This document shows positions 1 to 8,308 of a stretch of DNA of 64,000 bases, in pieces (positions within the stretch are counted from its first letter, which is position 1; each line of letters starts with the position of its first letter). The stretch covers positions 62,001-126,000 of the forward strand of contig NZ_FMTM01000013.1 in the NCBI RefSeq assembly GCF_900099775.1, written 5' to 3'. The stretch is from Rhizobium mongolense subsp. loessense (GTDB lineage Bacteria > Pseudomonadota > Alphaproteobacteria > Rhizobiales > Rhizobiaceae). Under the pieces are notes generated by a model, which made no database searches, was not told the origin of the DNA, and saw only the letters and a program-made list of their open reading frames with translations. The position numbers and the translations under genes were made by a program.

Positions 1-749
1 CCGTTACCCTCGAACTCGGCGGCAAGTCGCCAAATATCTTCTTTGCCGACGTCATGGCCGAAGACGACGATTTCCTTGACAAGGCGTTGGAAGGTTTTGC
101 GATGTTTGCGCTTAACCAGGGCGAAGTCTGCACCTGCCCCAGCCGCGCCCTGATTGAGGAATCGATCTATGACCGCTTCATGGAAAAGGCCGTCAAGCGT
201 GTCGAAGCGATCAAGCAGGGCAACCCGCTCGACAGCGCGACGATGATCGGCGCGCAGGCATCGAATGAACAGTTGGAGAAGATCCTCGCCTATCTCGACA
301 TCGGCAAGCAGGAAGGCGCCGAGGTCCTGGCCGGGGGCGCGCGCAACGATCTGGGCGGCGAACTTGCCAACGGCTATTACGTCAAGCCGACGATCTTCAA
401 GGGCCACAACAGGATGCGCATCTTCCAGGAAGAGATTTTCGGCCCCGTGGTATCGGTCACGAGCTTCAAGAACGAGAAGGAAGCGCTGGAGATCGCCAAT
501 GACACGCTTTACGGCCTGGGAGCAGGCGTTTGGACGCGTGACGGAAACCGCGCATACCGCTTCGGCCGCGAGATCCAGGCGGGCCGCGTCTGGACGAATT
601 GCTACCACGCCTATCCGGCCCATGCAGCATTCGGCGGCTACAAGCAGTCTGGTATCGGCCGCGAAACGCATAAGATGATGCTTGACCATTACCAGCAGAC
701 CAAGAACATGCTCGTGAGCTACAGCCCGAAGGCTCTCGGCTTCTTCTGA
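1..749 (+). CDS. Aldehyde dehydrogenase (C-terminal part, cut by window edge)
   Basis: This is the C-terminal half of an NAD(P)-dependent aldehyde dehydrogenase; the reading frame is open from base 3, so the gene begins before the window. The visible protein starts with the family motif ELGGKSPN. The catalytic cysteine lies in NQGEVCTCPSR, where the first Cys (after GEV) is the nucleophile. The general fold motif EEIFGPV follows, and the end SYSPKALGFF is typical of the AcoD/ExaC/AldB acetaldehyde-type group. The next gene encodes DUF779, the usual partner of this group, which supports a role in oxidising short aldehydes such as acetaldehyde to the acid. The exact substrate is inferred. Confidence 0.9.
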   Translation, partial: VTLELGGKSPNIFFADVMAEDDDFLDKALEGFAMFALNQGEVCTCPSRALIEESIYDRFMEKAVKRVEAIKQGNPLDSATMIGAQASNEQLEKILAYLDIGKQEGAEVLAGGARNDLGGELANGYYVKPTIFKGHNRMRIFQEEIFGPVVSVTSFKNEKEALEIANDTLYGLGAGVWTRDGNRAYRFGREIQAGRVWTNCYHAYPAHAAFGGYKQSGIGRETHKMMLDHYQQTKNMLVSYSPKALGFF

Positions 750-821
750 GGAACGGGTTGATCACAAACTACTGCCTTTTCCCTATTCGGGGAGGAGGCT
801 TTTCGGCATGAAGGAACCAGC

Positions 822-1208
822 ATGGAACCGACCGTTTCCGGTGAACCGCGCGTGCTTGCAACCGATGCGGCACTCGTTCTCATTGGCGAGATCCGCCGCG
901 ACCATCCCGATATCCTCTTTCACCAGTCCGGCGGCTGCTGCGACGGGTCGTCGCCGATGTGTTACCCGTCAAATGAATTCCGCGTCGGGGAGACCGATGT
1001 GAAACTGGGCGAGATCGGGGGCGTGCCTGTCTATATCAGCGCCCGCCAGTTCGAGGTCTGGAAGCATACGCAACTGATCATCGATGTTGTGCCCGGTCGC
1101 GGCGGCATGTTTTCGCTCGACAACGGGCGCGAGCAGCGTTTTCTCACCCGCTCGCGCCTTTTCGGCGGCGAGACCTGCGCCATCCCGGATACCAAGCGCG
1201 CCAGGTGA
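822..1208 (+). CDS. DUF779 family protein
   Basis: This 128-residue protein belongs to DUF779, which is found almost only beside acetaldehyde-type aldehyde dehydrogenases. Its function is not established. Recognisable features are the Cys-rich segment HQSGGCCDGSSPMC near residues 39-52 and a conserved C-terminal half ending in RLFGGETCAIPD. The start at 822 is preceded by AAGGA with six bases spacing. It lies 72 bases after the aldehyde dehydrogenase on the same strand and is probably co-transcribed. The cysteines could bind metal or a cofactor, but that is inference only. Confidence 0.85.
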   Translation: MEPTVSGEPRVLATDAALVLIGEIRRDHPDILFHQSGGCCDGSSPMCYPSNEFRVGETDVKLGEIGGVPVYISARQFEVWKHTQLIIDVVPGRGGMFSLDNGREQRFLTRSRLFGGETCAIPDTKRAR

Positions 1209-1275
1209 TCAGCGCATCAAGCGCTCCCGGTGTCCCTGGCATGAGACCTCTATCGGCCGGGCATGTTGGCAAAGC

Positions 1276-1659
1276 TCATTTCTTCGACGCTTCGAACAGT
1301 TCGATCGGATTTCCCGCGGGGTCGTCGAGAAGAATCTGCTTGCCGCCCATTCCTTGCACGATTTCGTTCCGGAACCGTGCGCCGGCTTGGCGCAATGCTG
1401 CGACCTGCGCCTCTAAATCTGCAACTTCGATCTGAATGCGATTCCAGCCGCCGGGCTCCGGCTTGCGCCCATCCGGCATCGCCTGTGGCGCTCCGCCTGG
1501 TCCGGTCATTGCGCTGACGAGAAGGCGAAACCCATCCTTGGTGAGAATGGCAAAGCCTGGCGCGGGACGAAACGCGACAGAGAAGCCGAGATGCTGTTGG
1601 TAGAAATTGACTGCTGCGTCGACGTCGTCAACGATGTAACGCACGCTGATACCTGACAT
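1276..1659 (-). CDS. VOC family protein (glyoxalase/bleomycin-resistance fold)
   Basis: The gene encodes about 127 residues of a vicinal-oxygen-chelate protein. The protein begins MSGISVRYIVDDVDAAVNF and has two VOC half-modules, the second containing the segment NRIQIEVADLEAQVAAL and the end DDPAGNPIELFEA with the usual metal-side Glu. I chose the ATG at 1659 because GGAGGAAA lies just before it. The same frame is open further upstream to 2130, but that part runs through chrA and is a shadow. VOC proteins include glyoxalases, dioxygenases and antibiotic-binding proteins; the substrate here is unknown. It sits downstream of chrA on the same strand. Confidence 0.82.
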   Translation of the reverse strand: MSGISVRYIVDDVDAAVNFYQQHLGFSVAFRPAPGFAILTKDGFRLLVSAMTGPGGAPQAMPDGRKPEPGGWNRIQIEVADLEAQVAALRQAGARFRNEIVQGMGGKQILLDDPAGNPIELFEASKK

Positions 1660-1735
1660 GGAACTTTCCTCCGTTATAGTTCTCGTTGCTTCACCCCCGA
1701 TACTTTGGAAAATGCTTGCCCTTGCCCAAGGGCCT

Positions 1736-2968
1736 TCAAATGGGATGGAGGAGCCCACCGCCTGCTGCCAGCAGCAAGACGACGATCCAAGGTGGCATTT
1801 TCCAGACGACAAGCAAGAGGAACCCTGCGAGTGCGAGTGCAAAATCCACGGGCGAAAGTACGGCGTTCGTCCAGACCGGGCTGTAGAGCGCAGCACCAAG
1901 GATCCCGACGACGGCTGCGTTCGCGCCGCGCATGGCGGCCTGTGCCGCGGGCCGCAGCCGAAGCGCGTCCCAGAACGGCAGCATGCCGTAGACCAGCAGC
2001 AGGCCCGGCAAAAAGACGGCGACAAGGGCGATGACCGCCCCGACGAGCCCGTTGGGGGCCGGCCCCATGACCGCGCCGAGATAGGCGGCGAAGGTAAAAA
2101 GCGGTCCGGGCACTGCCTGCGCCAAGCCATAGCCGGCGAGAAAGGCCTCGTTCGTCACCCAACCAGGCGTCACCACTTCCGCCTGAAGCAACGGCAAGAC
2201 GACATGTCCCCCACCGAAGACCAGTGAGCCCGAGCGATAGAAGGCGTCGAACAGCGCGACAGCCTCATGGCCGGTGAAACCTGCAACAAGCGGGGGAACC
2301 AAGAGCAAGGCCGCGAAGACGATGAGCGCGATCGCTCCGCCCCGGCGCGAGACTGGGAAGCTGAGACGTCCGGCCTGCACAGGGACGTCCGCGCGGCAAA
2401 GCCAGAGCCCGGCACCAGCACCAAGTGCGATCGCGCCGGTCTGGCCGAACGTTCCGCCGATGAAGACAGTGATCGCAACGGCTGCCAGCGCAATGCCGGC
2501 GCGCTCACGGTCAGGCGTAAGGACCTTCGCCATGCCCCAAATCGCCTGCGAGACAACGGCAACTGCTACCAGCTTCAGGCCATGCAGGAAGCCTTCTGCT
2601 ACGGGTCCGGTGAGAGACGCGGCACCGAGCGCAAAAACAAGGAGGATGACAGCCGATGGCATGGTGAAAGCGAACCAGGCTGCGAGCCCGCCAAGCAAGC
2701 CGTTGCCGCGCAGGACACCGAGCGAAAAGCCGACCTGACTTGACGCCGGTCCCGGCAGAAATTGGCAAAGCGCCACGAGATCGGCAAAGCCGGCCTCGTT
2801 GATCCATTTGCGCCGCACCACCAACTCGTCCCGGAAATAGCCGAGATGTGCGATCGGTCCGCCGAAGGAGGTCAGCCCGAGCTTCAGGAAGACGCGAAAG
2901 ACTTCACCGGGGTTGCCACGCGGGCGCTCGACTGCAAACTCAGGCAGTGTTGTCTGGGAGGATTTCAC
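1736..2968 (-). CDS. chrA: ChrA family chromate transporter
   Basis: This is a long-chain (two-domain) CHR-family membrane protein of about 410 residues. Each half carries the family signature: the N-terminal half has GLTSFGGPIAHLGYF and FCQFLPGPASSQVGF-like segments, and the second half has FGGGHVVLPLLQ and GLAQAVPGPLFTF. About ten hydrophobic segments are visible. CHR proteins export chromate by exchange or proton coupling. I chose the GTG at 2968 because AAGGAGC precedes it; a start at 3013 would lie deep in padR. The start overlaps the padR stop by about 29 bases, so the two are translationally linked, and PadR control of chrA is likely. Confidence 0.88.
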   Translation of the reverse strand: MKSSQTTLPEFAVERPRGNPGEVFRVFLKLGLTSFGGPIAHLGYFRDELVVRRKWINEAGFADLVALCQFLPGPASSQVGFSLGVLRGNGLLGGLAAWFAFTMPSAVILLVFALGAASLTGPVAEGFLHGLKLVAVAVVSQAIWGMAKVLTPDRERAGIALAAVAITVFIGGTFGQTGAIALGAGAGLWLCRADVPVQAGRLSFPVSRRGGAIALIVFAALLLVPPLVAGFTGHEAVALFDAFYRSGSLVFGGGHVVLPLLQAEVVTPGWVTNEAFLAGYGLAQAVPGPLFTFAAYLGAVMGPAPNGLVGAVIALVAVFLPGLLLVYGMLPFWDALRLRPAAQAAMRGANAAVVGILGAALYSPVWTNAVLSPVDFALALAGFLLLVVWKMPPWIVVLLLAAGGGLLHPI

Positions 2969-3251
2969 GAAATAGCTCCTTGGCTTTTTCCTTGATCTTT
3001 TCGAGAGCGACAAGGCCGTAGGGTGTAGCGTTGTAGATTCGCCGGTGCGTACGGCCTACGCGTTCGATACGTGAGGCCAGATAACCTTTTTTCTCCAGGG
3101 AGTGCAGCATGGGGTAGAGCGTCCCGGCGCTGACTTTGTAGCCATGCCGGGCCAGTTCCTCGATCATCCACAGGCCGTGCAGATCGCCCTCGGCGGCGTG
3201 ATGGAGGACGTGGAGCCGGACAAAACCGGAAAGAAGATCCTGATATTCCAT
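2940..3251 (-). CDS. PadR family transcriptional regulator
   Basis: This 103-residue protein is a short PadR-type winged-helix regulator. The winged helix runs from about residue 5 to 85, with the recognition segment KVSAGTLYPMLHSLEKKGYL and the wing ending YNATPYGLVALEKIKEKAKEL. It is the first gene of a leftward pair with chrA, and such padR-chrA pairs are common in proteobacteria. A perfect inverted repeat lies 22-40 bases before its start, so it probably represses itself and chrA. The SD-like GAGG lies very close to the ATG. Effector identity (chromate or another oxyanion) is inferred from the neighbour. Confidence 0.87.
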   Translation of the reverse strand: MEYQDLLSGFVRLHVLHHAAEGDLHGLWMIEELARHGYKVSAGTLYPMLHSLEKKGYLASRIERVGRTHRRIYNATPYGLVALEKIKEKAKELFREILPDNTA

Positions 3252-3728
3252 TCCTCGCCATCATAAATAGACACTCGATATTCGATATCGAGAACCGAAG
3301 GTAGTGGGAAATTGTTAGGGCTGCGACCCCGCCTGCACGAGCCGGTCGACAAAAACCCTTCGTAGGAAAATACCGATGGTCAGCGAGGCGATCTGCGCGA
3401 CATCGAGAAAGTAGCCGAACCTAAACTGCAAGTGATATTCGAAACCGTTCTGCGACGACGATCGTCCTCGCAGCTGAGCTGCCGGCTTTCTCAACTCCCT
3501 GCCCGCAGATCCATGGTCTGCAGCTCTAGCTCAAAGAAATGAATCCGGAACCATCGAGGCTGGCCGGTACAGGACATACCGTGCCGGAGTGCAGGAGAAT
3601 GGCTGCCCCCAGATGTCTTGAACAGGCGAGGCTTTTGACGGATCGCTACATTTTTATGTCGTGGATCGACTGTAGTCGCGTCATTGCGTGTAATAGATTC
3701 GGCGCAACAAAGTTCGAGGGTGCATGTG
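3252..3728. other. Intergenic region between divergent padR and dehydrogenase gene
   Basis: This 477-base stretch holds the PadR operator candidate at its left end and the RBS (CGAGGG at about 3715-3720) of the dehydrogenase gene at its right end. No complete gene is convincing. On the minus strand an open frame without ATG ending at 3315 reads like a protein tail (it contains FRFGYFLDVAQIA and FVDRLVQAGSQP). It may be a decayed gene remnant or chance. No clear riboswitch was recognised. Confidence 0.4.
3274..3292. promoter_or_regulatory. Palindromic PadR operator candidate
   Basis: An exact inverted repeat, arms CTCGATAT and ATATCGAG with a 3-base spacer TCG, lies 22 bases upstream of the padR start. 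It overlaps the place where the leftward promoter should lie. PadR proteins bind inverted repeats in their own promoters, so autoregulation is the simplest reading. The repeat itself is seen; binding is inferred. Confidence 0.55.
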
Positions 3729-6290
3729 ATGGCAGAATTTCCACAAAAAGCGAAAGTCGTAATCATTGGGTTGGGCGGCATTGTCGGCGCATCGATTGCG
3801 CATCACCTGATCGAACGAGGCTGGGACGATATCGTCGGCATCGATAAGTCGGGCATCCCGACCGACATCGGCTCGACGGCGCACGCCTCCGACTTCTGCT
3901 ACACGACCAGCCACGACTATCTCTCGGTCTGGACGACGCAGTACTCCATCGATTTCTACGAGAAAATGGGCCACTACGCCCGCATCGGCGGCTTGGAAGT
4001 TGCACGCACCGGCGACGACACCTGGATGGAAGAGATCAAGCGCAAGCTGACCTCGGCCAAGGCCTTCGGTACCCGGGCATATTACGTCAGCCCGGCCGAG
4101 ATCAAGGAGAAGTTCCCGCTGATCGAGGAGAGCATGGTTCAGGGAGGCTTGTTCGATCCCGATGCCGGCCTCGTCATTCCACGCTCGCAGACCGTCGCCG
4201 GCAAGTTGGTCGATGCTGGCGAAAAGGCCGGCAAGCTCAAGGTTTTCGGCAATACACCCGCCAAATCGCTGATCGTCGAGAATGGCCGCATCAAAGGCGT
4301 CGTCACTCATCGCGGCACGATCATGGCCGATCATGTCGTCGTCTGTGCCGGGATCTGGGGTCGCCTGATCGCCGAAATGGTCGGCGAAGACCTTCCGGTC
4401 ATGCCGGTCGACCATCCGCTGACTTTCTTCGGCCCCTACAACGAGTTCGAGGGCACGGGCAAGGAAATCGGCTTTCCGCTTTTGCGTGACCAGGGCAACT
4501 CCGCCTACATGCGCGATACCGGCGACCCGAAGACCACCGAAGGCGGCCAGATCGAATGGGGCTATTACGAAACGACTAATCCTCGCCTTTGCCATCCGCG
4601 CGACATTCTGGAAAAGCATGAAGCTCGCCTCTCGCCCTCGCAACGCGACCTCGAAATGGAACAAATCATCGAGCCGCTGGAGCGCGCCATGGAGCTCACC
4701 CCGATCCTCGGTGAACTGGGATACAATGAAGGCCATTCCTTCAACGGCCTCCTGCAGGTCTCTGCAGCTGGCGGCCCGTCCTGCGGCGAAAGCCAGAAGG
4801 TTCGCGGCCTCTGGTACTGCGTCGCCATCTGGGTCAAGGACGGCCCCGGCTACGGCAAGCTGATGGCCGACTGGATGACGGACGGCCGCACAGAGATCGA
4901 CCATGCCAGTATCGACTATGCGCGCTTTTATCCGCACCAGCTCGAGGAAAAATTCATCGAGGGCCGTACATTCGAGGCTGCCCAGAAGATCTACTTTCCC
5001 GCCATCCATCCGCGCGAGCCCTATGCCACCGGACGCAACGTCAAGCGCTCGCCTTTCTACGAGCGCGAGGTAGAGCTCGGCGGATACTTCATGGAACTTG
5101 GAGGCTGGGAACGCGCGCACGGCTACAAGGCGAACGAGCATCTGCTTGAAAAGTATGGCGACCGCGTTCCGGTTCGCGAAAACGAGTGGGACAACCGGCA
5201 CTTCTGGCGCGTATCAAATGCTGAACATCTCGCCATGAGCGAGGATTGCGGTATCGTCAACCTCAGCCACTTCTACATGTTCGACGTTGAAGGTCCGGAC
5301 CATGTCGAACTGATGGAATGGATCTGCGCAGCCAAGATCGGCGGTGATGCCAACGTCGGAAAGGGCATCTACACGCACTTCCTCGATGACGAAGGCATGG
5401 TCCGTGCCGACCTGACCGTGATCCGCATGGCCGACCGCTGCCGCGTCATCGACGGCGCCGATGCCGGCCCGCGCGATTTCCATTACGTGAAGCGCATCGC
5501 CGTGGACAAGGGCTTCAACGTTACCGTCACCGAGGTGGCAGAGAAGTACATCACCATCGGTATCTGGGGTCCGAATGCGCGTGCAACGCTGAAAAAGGTC
5601 GTCGCCGATCCGGCCGGGCTTGATCCCGAAAACTTCGCCTTCGCGGCAATCAAGCCGATCGAGATCGCCGGCAAGTCCGTCACTGCCTTCCGCATTTCCT
5701 ATGTCGGTGAACAGGGCTGGGAACTGCACATGAAATACGAGGACGGCCTTTCTGTCTGGGATGCGCTGCGCTCCACCGGCGTCATGGCCTTCGGCGTGGA
5801 AACTTATGCCAATTCCCGCCGCATGGAAAAGAGCCTGCGCCTGCAGAACGCCGACCTGCTTACGCAGTACAACCTCATCGAATCCGACCTCGCCCGTCCG
5901 AAGGTCAAGGAAGCCGACTTCCGCGGCAAGGCCAAGCATCTGGAATACAAGGCTCGCGAGCACCAGCCGGCCATGCTCTGCACGCTGGTGATGACCGACA
6001 ATGTCGACAGGAGCGGTGTTGCCCGCTACCCGGTCGGCTCACTGCCGGTGATGGATCCGGCCACGGGCGAAACGCTGGTCGACGAACTCGGCCGCCGCTC
6101 CTATACGACGTCGATTGCCTATGGCCCGACCATCGGCAAGAACATCGCGCTGGCCTTTTTGCCCTGGTCCTATTGCCAGGTGGGCCGCGAGCTCGAGGTC
6201 GATTACTTCGGCGAGACCTATCCCGTCGAAGTCGTCGCCGTCGGCTACAAGCCGCTCTACGATCCGGATAACTCGAAGCCCCGGAGCTGA
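3729..6290 (+). CDS. FAD-dependent dimethylglycine/sarcosine dehydrogenase-like protein (DAO-GcvT fusion)
   Basis: This 853-residue protein has an N-terminal FAD-binding DAO domain (Rossmann motif VVIIGLGGIVG, residues about 10-20), a central linker domain, and a folate-binding GcvT domain with its C-terminal barrel (about 470-850). The segment GSTAHASDF aligns with the GSTWHAAG segment whose His carries covalent FAD in dimethylglycine dehydrogenase, and His52 is present here. Such enzymes oxidatively demethylate N-methylated glycines and pass the one-carbon unit to tetrahydrofolate. I chose ATG 3729 because GAGGG is well placed before it; the frame opens earlier at 3684. It stands alone as a monocistronic unit followed by a hairpin. 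Precise substrate is uncertain. Confidence 0.85.
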   Translation: MAEFPQKAKVVIIGLGGIVGASIAHHLIERGWDDIVGIDKSGIPTDIGSTAHASDFCYTTSHDYLSVWTTQYSIDFYEKMGHYARIGGLEVARTGDDTWMEEIKRKLTSAKAFGTRAYYVSPAEIKEKFPLIEESMVQGGLFDPDAGLVIPRSQTVAGKLVDAGEKAGKLKVFGNTPAKSLIVENGRIKGVVTHRGTIMADHVVVCAGIWGRLIAEMVGEDLPVMPVDHPLTFFGPYNEFEGTGKEIGFPLLRDQGNSAYMRDTGDPKTTEGGQIEWGYYETTNPRLCHPRDILEKHEARLSPSQRDLEMEQIIEPLERAMELTPILGELGYNEGHSFNGLLQVSAAGGPSCGESQKVRGLWYCVAIWVKDGPGYGKLMADWMTDGRTEIDHASIDYARFYPHQLEEKFIEGRTFEAAQKIYFPAIHPREPYATGRNVKRSPFYEREVELGGYFMELGGWERAHGYKANEHLLEKYGDRVPVRENEWDNRHFWRVSNAEHLAMSEDCGIVNLSHFYMFDVEGPDHVELMEWICAAKIGGDANVGKGIYTHFLDDEGMVRADLTVIRMADRCRVIDGADAGPRDFHYVKRIAVDKGFNVTVTEVAEKYITIGIWGPNARATLKKVVADPAGLDPENFAFAAIKPIEIAGKSVTAFRISYVGEQGWELHMKYEDGLSVWDALRSTGVMAFGVETYANSRRMEKSLRLQNADLLTQYNLIESDLARPKVKEADFRGKAKHLEYKAREHQPAMLCTLVMTDNVDRSGVARYPVGSLPVMDPATGETLVDELGRRSYTTSIAYGPTIGKNIALAFLPWSYCQVGRELEVDYFGETYPVEVVAVGYKPLYDPDNSKPRS

Positions 6291-6299
6291 CATCAAGAA

Positions 6300-6322
6300 C
6301 AACGGGTTCAGCGAACCCGTTG
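6300..6322 (+). terminator. Hairpin terminator candidate after the dehydrogenase gene
   Basis: A perfect 10-base stem (CAACGGGTTC / GAACCCGTTG) with loop AGC begins ten bases after the stop codon. It is a stable transcription-end or mRNA-protecting hairpin. The following bases are not a T run, so it is not a textbook intrinsic terminator. Confidence 0.6.
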
Positions 6323-6602
6323 CCTCGTCCCATGACGGACGGGCGCTACGTGCGCACGCCAGCACAGCGCGGTCGCTGCGCTAAAGCACAAACAACGAGG
6401 CTGATAATCTCGGGTGCAAACGGGCGGAAATCGTCGGCACCAGCACCACAGACGCTATGATTGTCGGGCTCAAGTATACGATCCGCGCCCGCCGCCAGAA
6501 AAGAAAAGCCGGGGAAACGGCGCGTCGCGGCCTGTGCTATCACTCATACCGATGTAATTCATTCGATTGACTTATACTTGAAAACGCCATATAGTAGCCC
6601 TC
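6323..6602 (+). other. Intergenic region before the tetR-ABC operon
   Basis: About 280 bases between the hairpin and tetR carry no supported gene. The right end holds a strong promoter directly abutting the tetR start (listed separately). Confidence 0.5.
6567..6595 (+). promoter_or_regulatory. Sigma-70 type promoter of the tetR operon; leaderless start predicted
   Basis: A -35 box TTGACT (6567-6572) and a -10 box TATAGT (6590-6595) are separated by the ideal 17 bases. Only seven bases lie between the -10 box and the ATG at 6603, which puts the transcription start at or next to the A of the ATG. No SD sequence is available. The mRNA is therefore predicted to be leaderless. Confidence 0.65.
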
Positions 6603-7301
6603 ATGAACGAAACCGGCACCAAAAACGCCGAGGCATCCCGAAGCGAGATTACCCGCGAGAGGCTGCTTGCGGCGGCACTTGACGTATTTGGCCGATACGG
6701 CTTTGACGGCGCCAGTACGCGCAAGCTTGCCGACACGGCAGGCGTCAACCTACAAGCCATCCCCTATTACTTCGGCAGCAAGGAAGGACTTTATCTCGCA
6801 ACCGCCGAATACCTCGCGGGAATTGTCGCCGGACATGTCGCCGGCATCCGCCATCGCGTCGGCCGCCATCTTGCGGAAATCGATGAAACGAACACGCCGT
6901 TGAATGCGTCGCAGGCACGGCTGTTTCTGACGGAGATCGTCGAAACAATGGTCGTTCTTTTCGTCAGCAAGGAGTCGGAGGCCTGGGCCCGCTTCATCAT
7001 CCGCGAGCAGCTGGAGCCGACGGCGGCTTTCCAAAGGGTCTATGCTGGCATCATGGGACCGATGATCAACATGGCACGGCGGCTGATCGGGGCGATTTTG
7101 AAGGACGATCCCGCCTCCGAGAACGTGCGTTTGCGGACCCTCTCCTTCGTGGGCAGCCTTCTGGTATTCCGGATGGCGAACGCCGCAGTGCTCGCGCAGA
7201 TGGAATGGGATTCCATCGGTGAAGAGCAGATCGCAACGCTGCAGGCTCACGCGCGCAACCTTGTCGCGCTGCTCGAACCGGCGAAAGGAGAAACAGAATG
7301 A
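6603..7301 (+). CDS. cecR: TetR family regulator of the CecR (YbiH) type
   Basis: This 232-residue protein has an N-terminal TetR HTH (residues about 18-65, with STRKLADTAGVNLQAIPYYFGSK split across the helix-turn-helix). Its C-terminal domain is of the DUF1956/CecR type. In E. coli, CecR precedes and controls the ybhGFSR exporter operon. Here the next four genes match ybhG, ybhF, ybhS and ybhR in the same order, so the assignment rests on both sequence type and synteny. The stop overlaps the next start by four bases (ATGA). The promoter location predicts a leaderless message and probable autorepression. Confidence 0.82.
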   Translation: MNETGTKNAEASRSEITRERLLAAALDVFGRYGFDGASTRKLADTAGVNLQAIPYYFGSKEGLYLATAEYLAGIVAGHVAGIRHRVGRHLAEIDETNTPLNASQARLFLTEIVETMVVLFVSKESEAWARFIIREQLEPTAAFQRVYAGIMGPMINMARRLIGAILKDDPASENVRLRTLSFVGSLLVFRMANAAVLAQMEWDSIGEEQIATLQAHARNLVALLEPAKGETE

Positions 7302-8308
7302 ACAAGATCATTCCGGCTGCGATCCTTCTCGCCGGCGCAGCCGCAGCCGGCTGGTGGTACGACGTGCCGTCGAGGCTCGGCTGGGCGCCGCAAGAGGCAA
7401 AGGAGTTCACACTCTACGGAAATGTCGATATCCGCCAAGTTTCGCTCGCTTTCCGGGTGAGCGGCCGGCTCGAAGAAGCACGCGTCGATGAGGGTGATGC
7501 CGTCAAGCGCGGTGTTGTTCTGGCGCGACTGGACAATGAACCTTACGATTATGCGGTCCGTTCGGCAGAGGCAACCGTCGCTGCGCTGCGTGCCACACTC
7601 GACAAGCTCAGGGCCGGTCCGCGGCCCGCAGAGATCGCGCAGGCAAGCGCATCTTACAATGAAAGCCTTGCTGACCTGAGAAACGCCAATCTTGCTTACG
7701 ACCGCGCCCGGCAGCTGCGGCCGCAGGGTACAGTTTCTCAGGCGGGTCTCGATCAGGCGACGGCTGCAAGAGCAATGGCTGCGGCACGTGCGGAATCGGC
7801 AAATCAGGCGCTCGTTTTGTTGAAGGAAGGCAGCCGCGCCGAAGATATCGCAGCTGCGGCAGCGCAGTTGAAAGCGGCCGAAGCAACCCTTGCAACGGCG
7901 CGGACATCGCTTGGCGATACGGAGCTTCGGGCGCCCAACGACGGCATCATCCTGTCGCGGATCAAGGAGCCCGGTGCAATCGTATCGCCCGCCGATGCCG
8001 TCTATGTGCTATCGCTGACCGAGCCTGTATGGGTCCGCAGTTATGTCGCAGAAGTGGAACTCGGACGGATTCATCCGGGCATGAAGGTCAAGGTCACGTC
8101 CGATACCAAACCGGATCAGGCCTATGAGGGCAGGATCGGCTTCATTTCTCCGGTTGCGGAATTCACGCCAAAATCTGTCGAGACGCCGGAACTTCGCACC
8201 GACCTCGTCTATCGTCTGCGCGTCGTCATCGAAAAACCCGGGCCGGATCTTCGCCAGGGCATGCCGGTGACGCTGCGCCTTCCATCATTGCAGGCAGCGA
8301 AAAAATGA
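7298..8308 (+). CDS. ybhG: HlyD-family periplasmic adaptor, YbhG-like
   Basis: This 336-residue membrane-fusion protein has an N-terminal membrane anchor (about residues 4-20, AAILLAGAAAAGWW). It then has a biotinyl-lipoyl-like half (FTLYGNVDIRQVSLAF... EARVDEGDAVKRG), a long alpha-helical hairpin rich in Ala/Gln (about 80-200), and the returning lipoyl half followed by a beta-barrel (ELRAPNDGIILSRIKEPGAIV). It would link the inner-membrane ABC transporter encoded downstream to an outer-membrane channel such as a TolC homologue. No outer-membrane factor gene is present here. The stop overlaps the next start by four bases. Confidence 0.88.
   Translation: MNKIIPAAILLAGAAAAGWWYDVPSRLGWAPQEAKEFTLYGNVDIRQVSLAFRVSGRLEEARVDEGDAVKRGVVLARLDNEPYDYAVRSAEATVAALRATLDKLRAGPRPAEIAQASASYNESLADLRNANLAYDRARQLRPQGTVSQAGLDQATAARAMAAARAESANQALVLLKEGSRAEDIAAAAAQLKAAEATLATARTSLGDTELRAPNDGIILSRIKEPGAIVSPADAVYVLSLTEPVWVRSYVAEVELGRIHPGMKVKVTSDTKPDQAYEGRIGFISPVAEFTPKSVETPELRTDLVYRLRVVIEKPGPDLRQGMPVTLRLPSLQAAKK

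Noticed and set aside
1660..2130. N-terminal extension of the VOC protein to 284 residues
   Set aside because: The extension is the shifted frame of chrA; the VOC domain starts at an ATG with a good RBS at 1659.
3560..3640. Possible glycine riboswitch upstream of the demethylase gene
   Set aside because: The context is suggestive, but the conserved glycine-aptamer cores were not found.
3681..5201. A 506-codon open frame on the minus strand
   Set aside because: It lies fully opposite the FAD/folate dehydrogenase gene, has no family motifs and reflects GC-rich codon bias.
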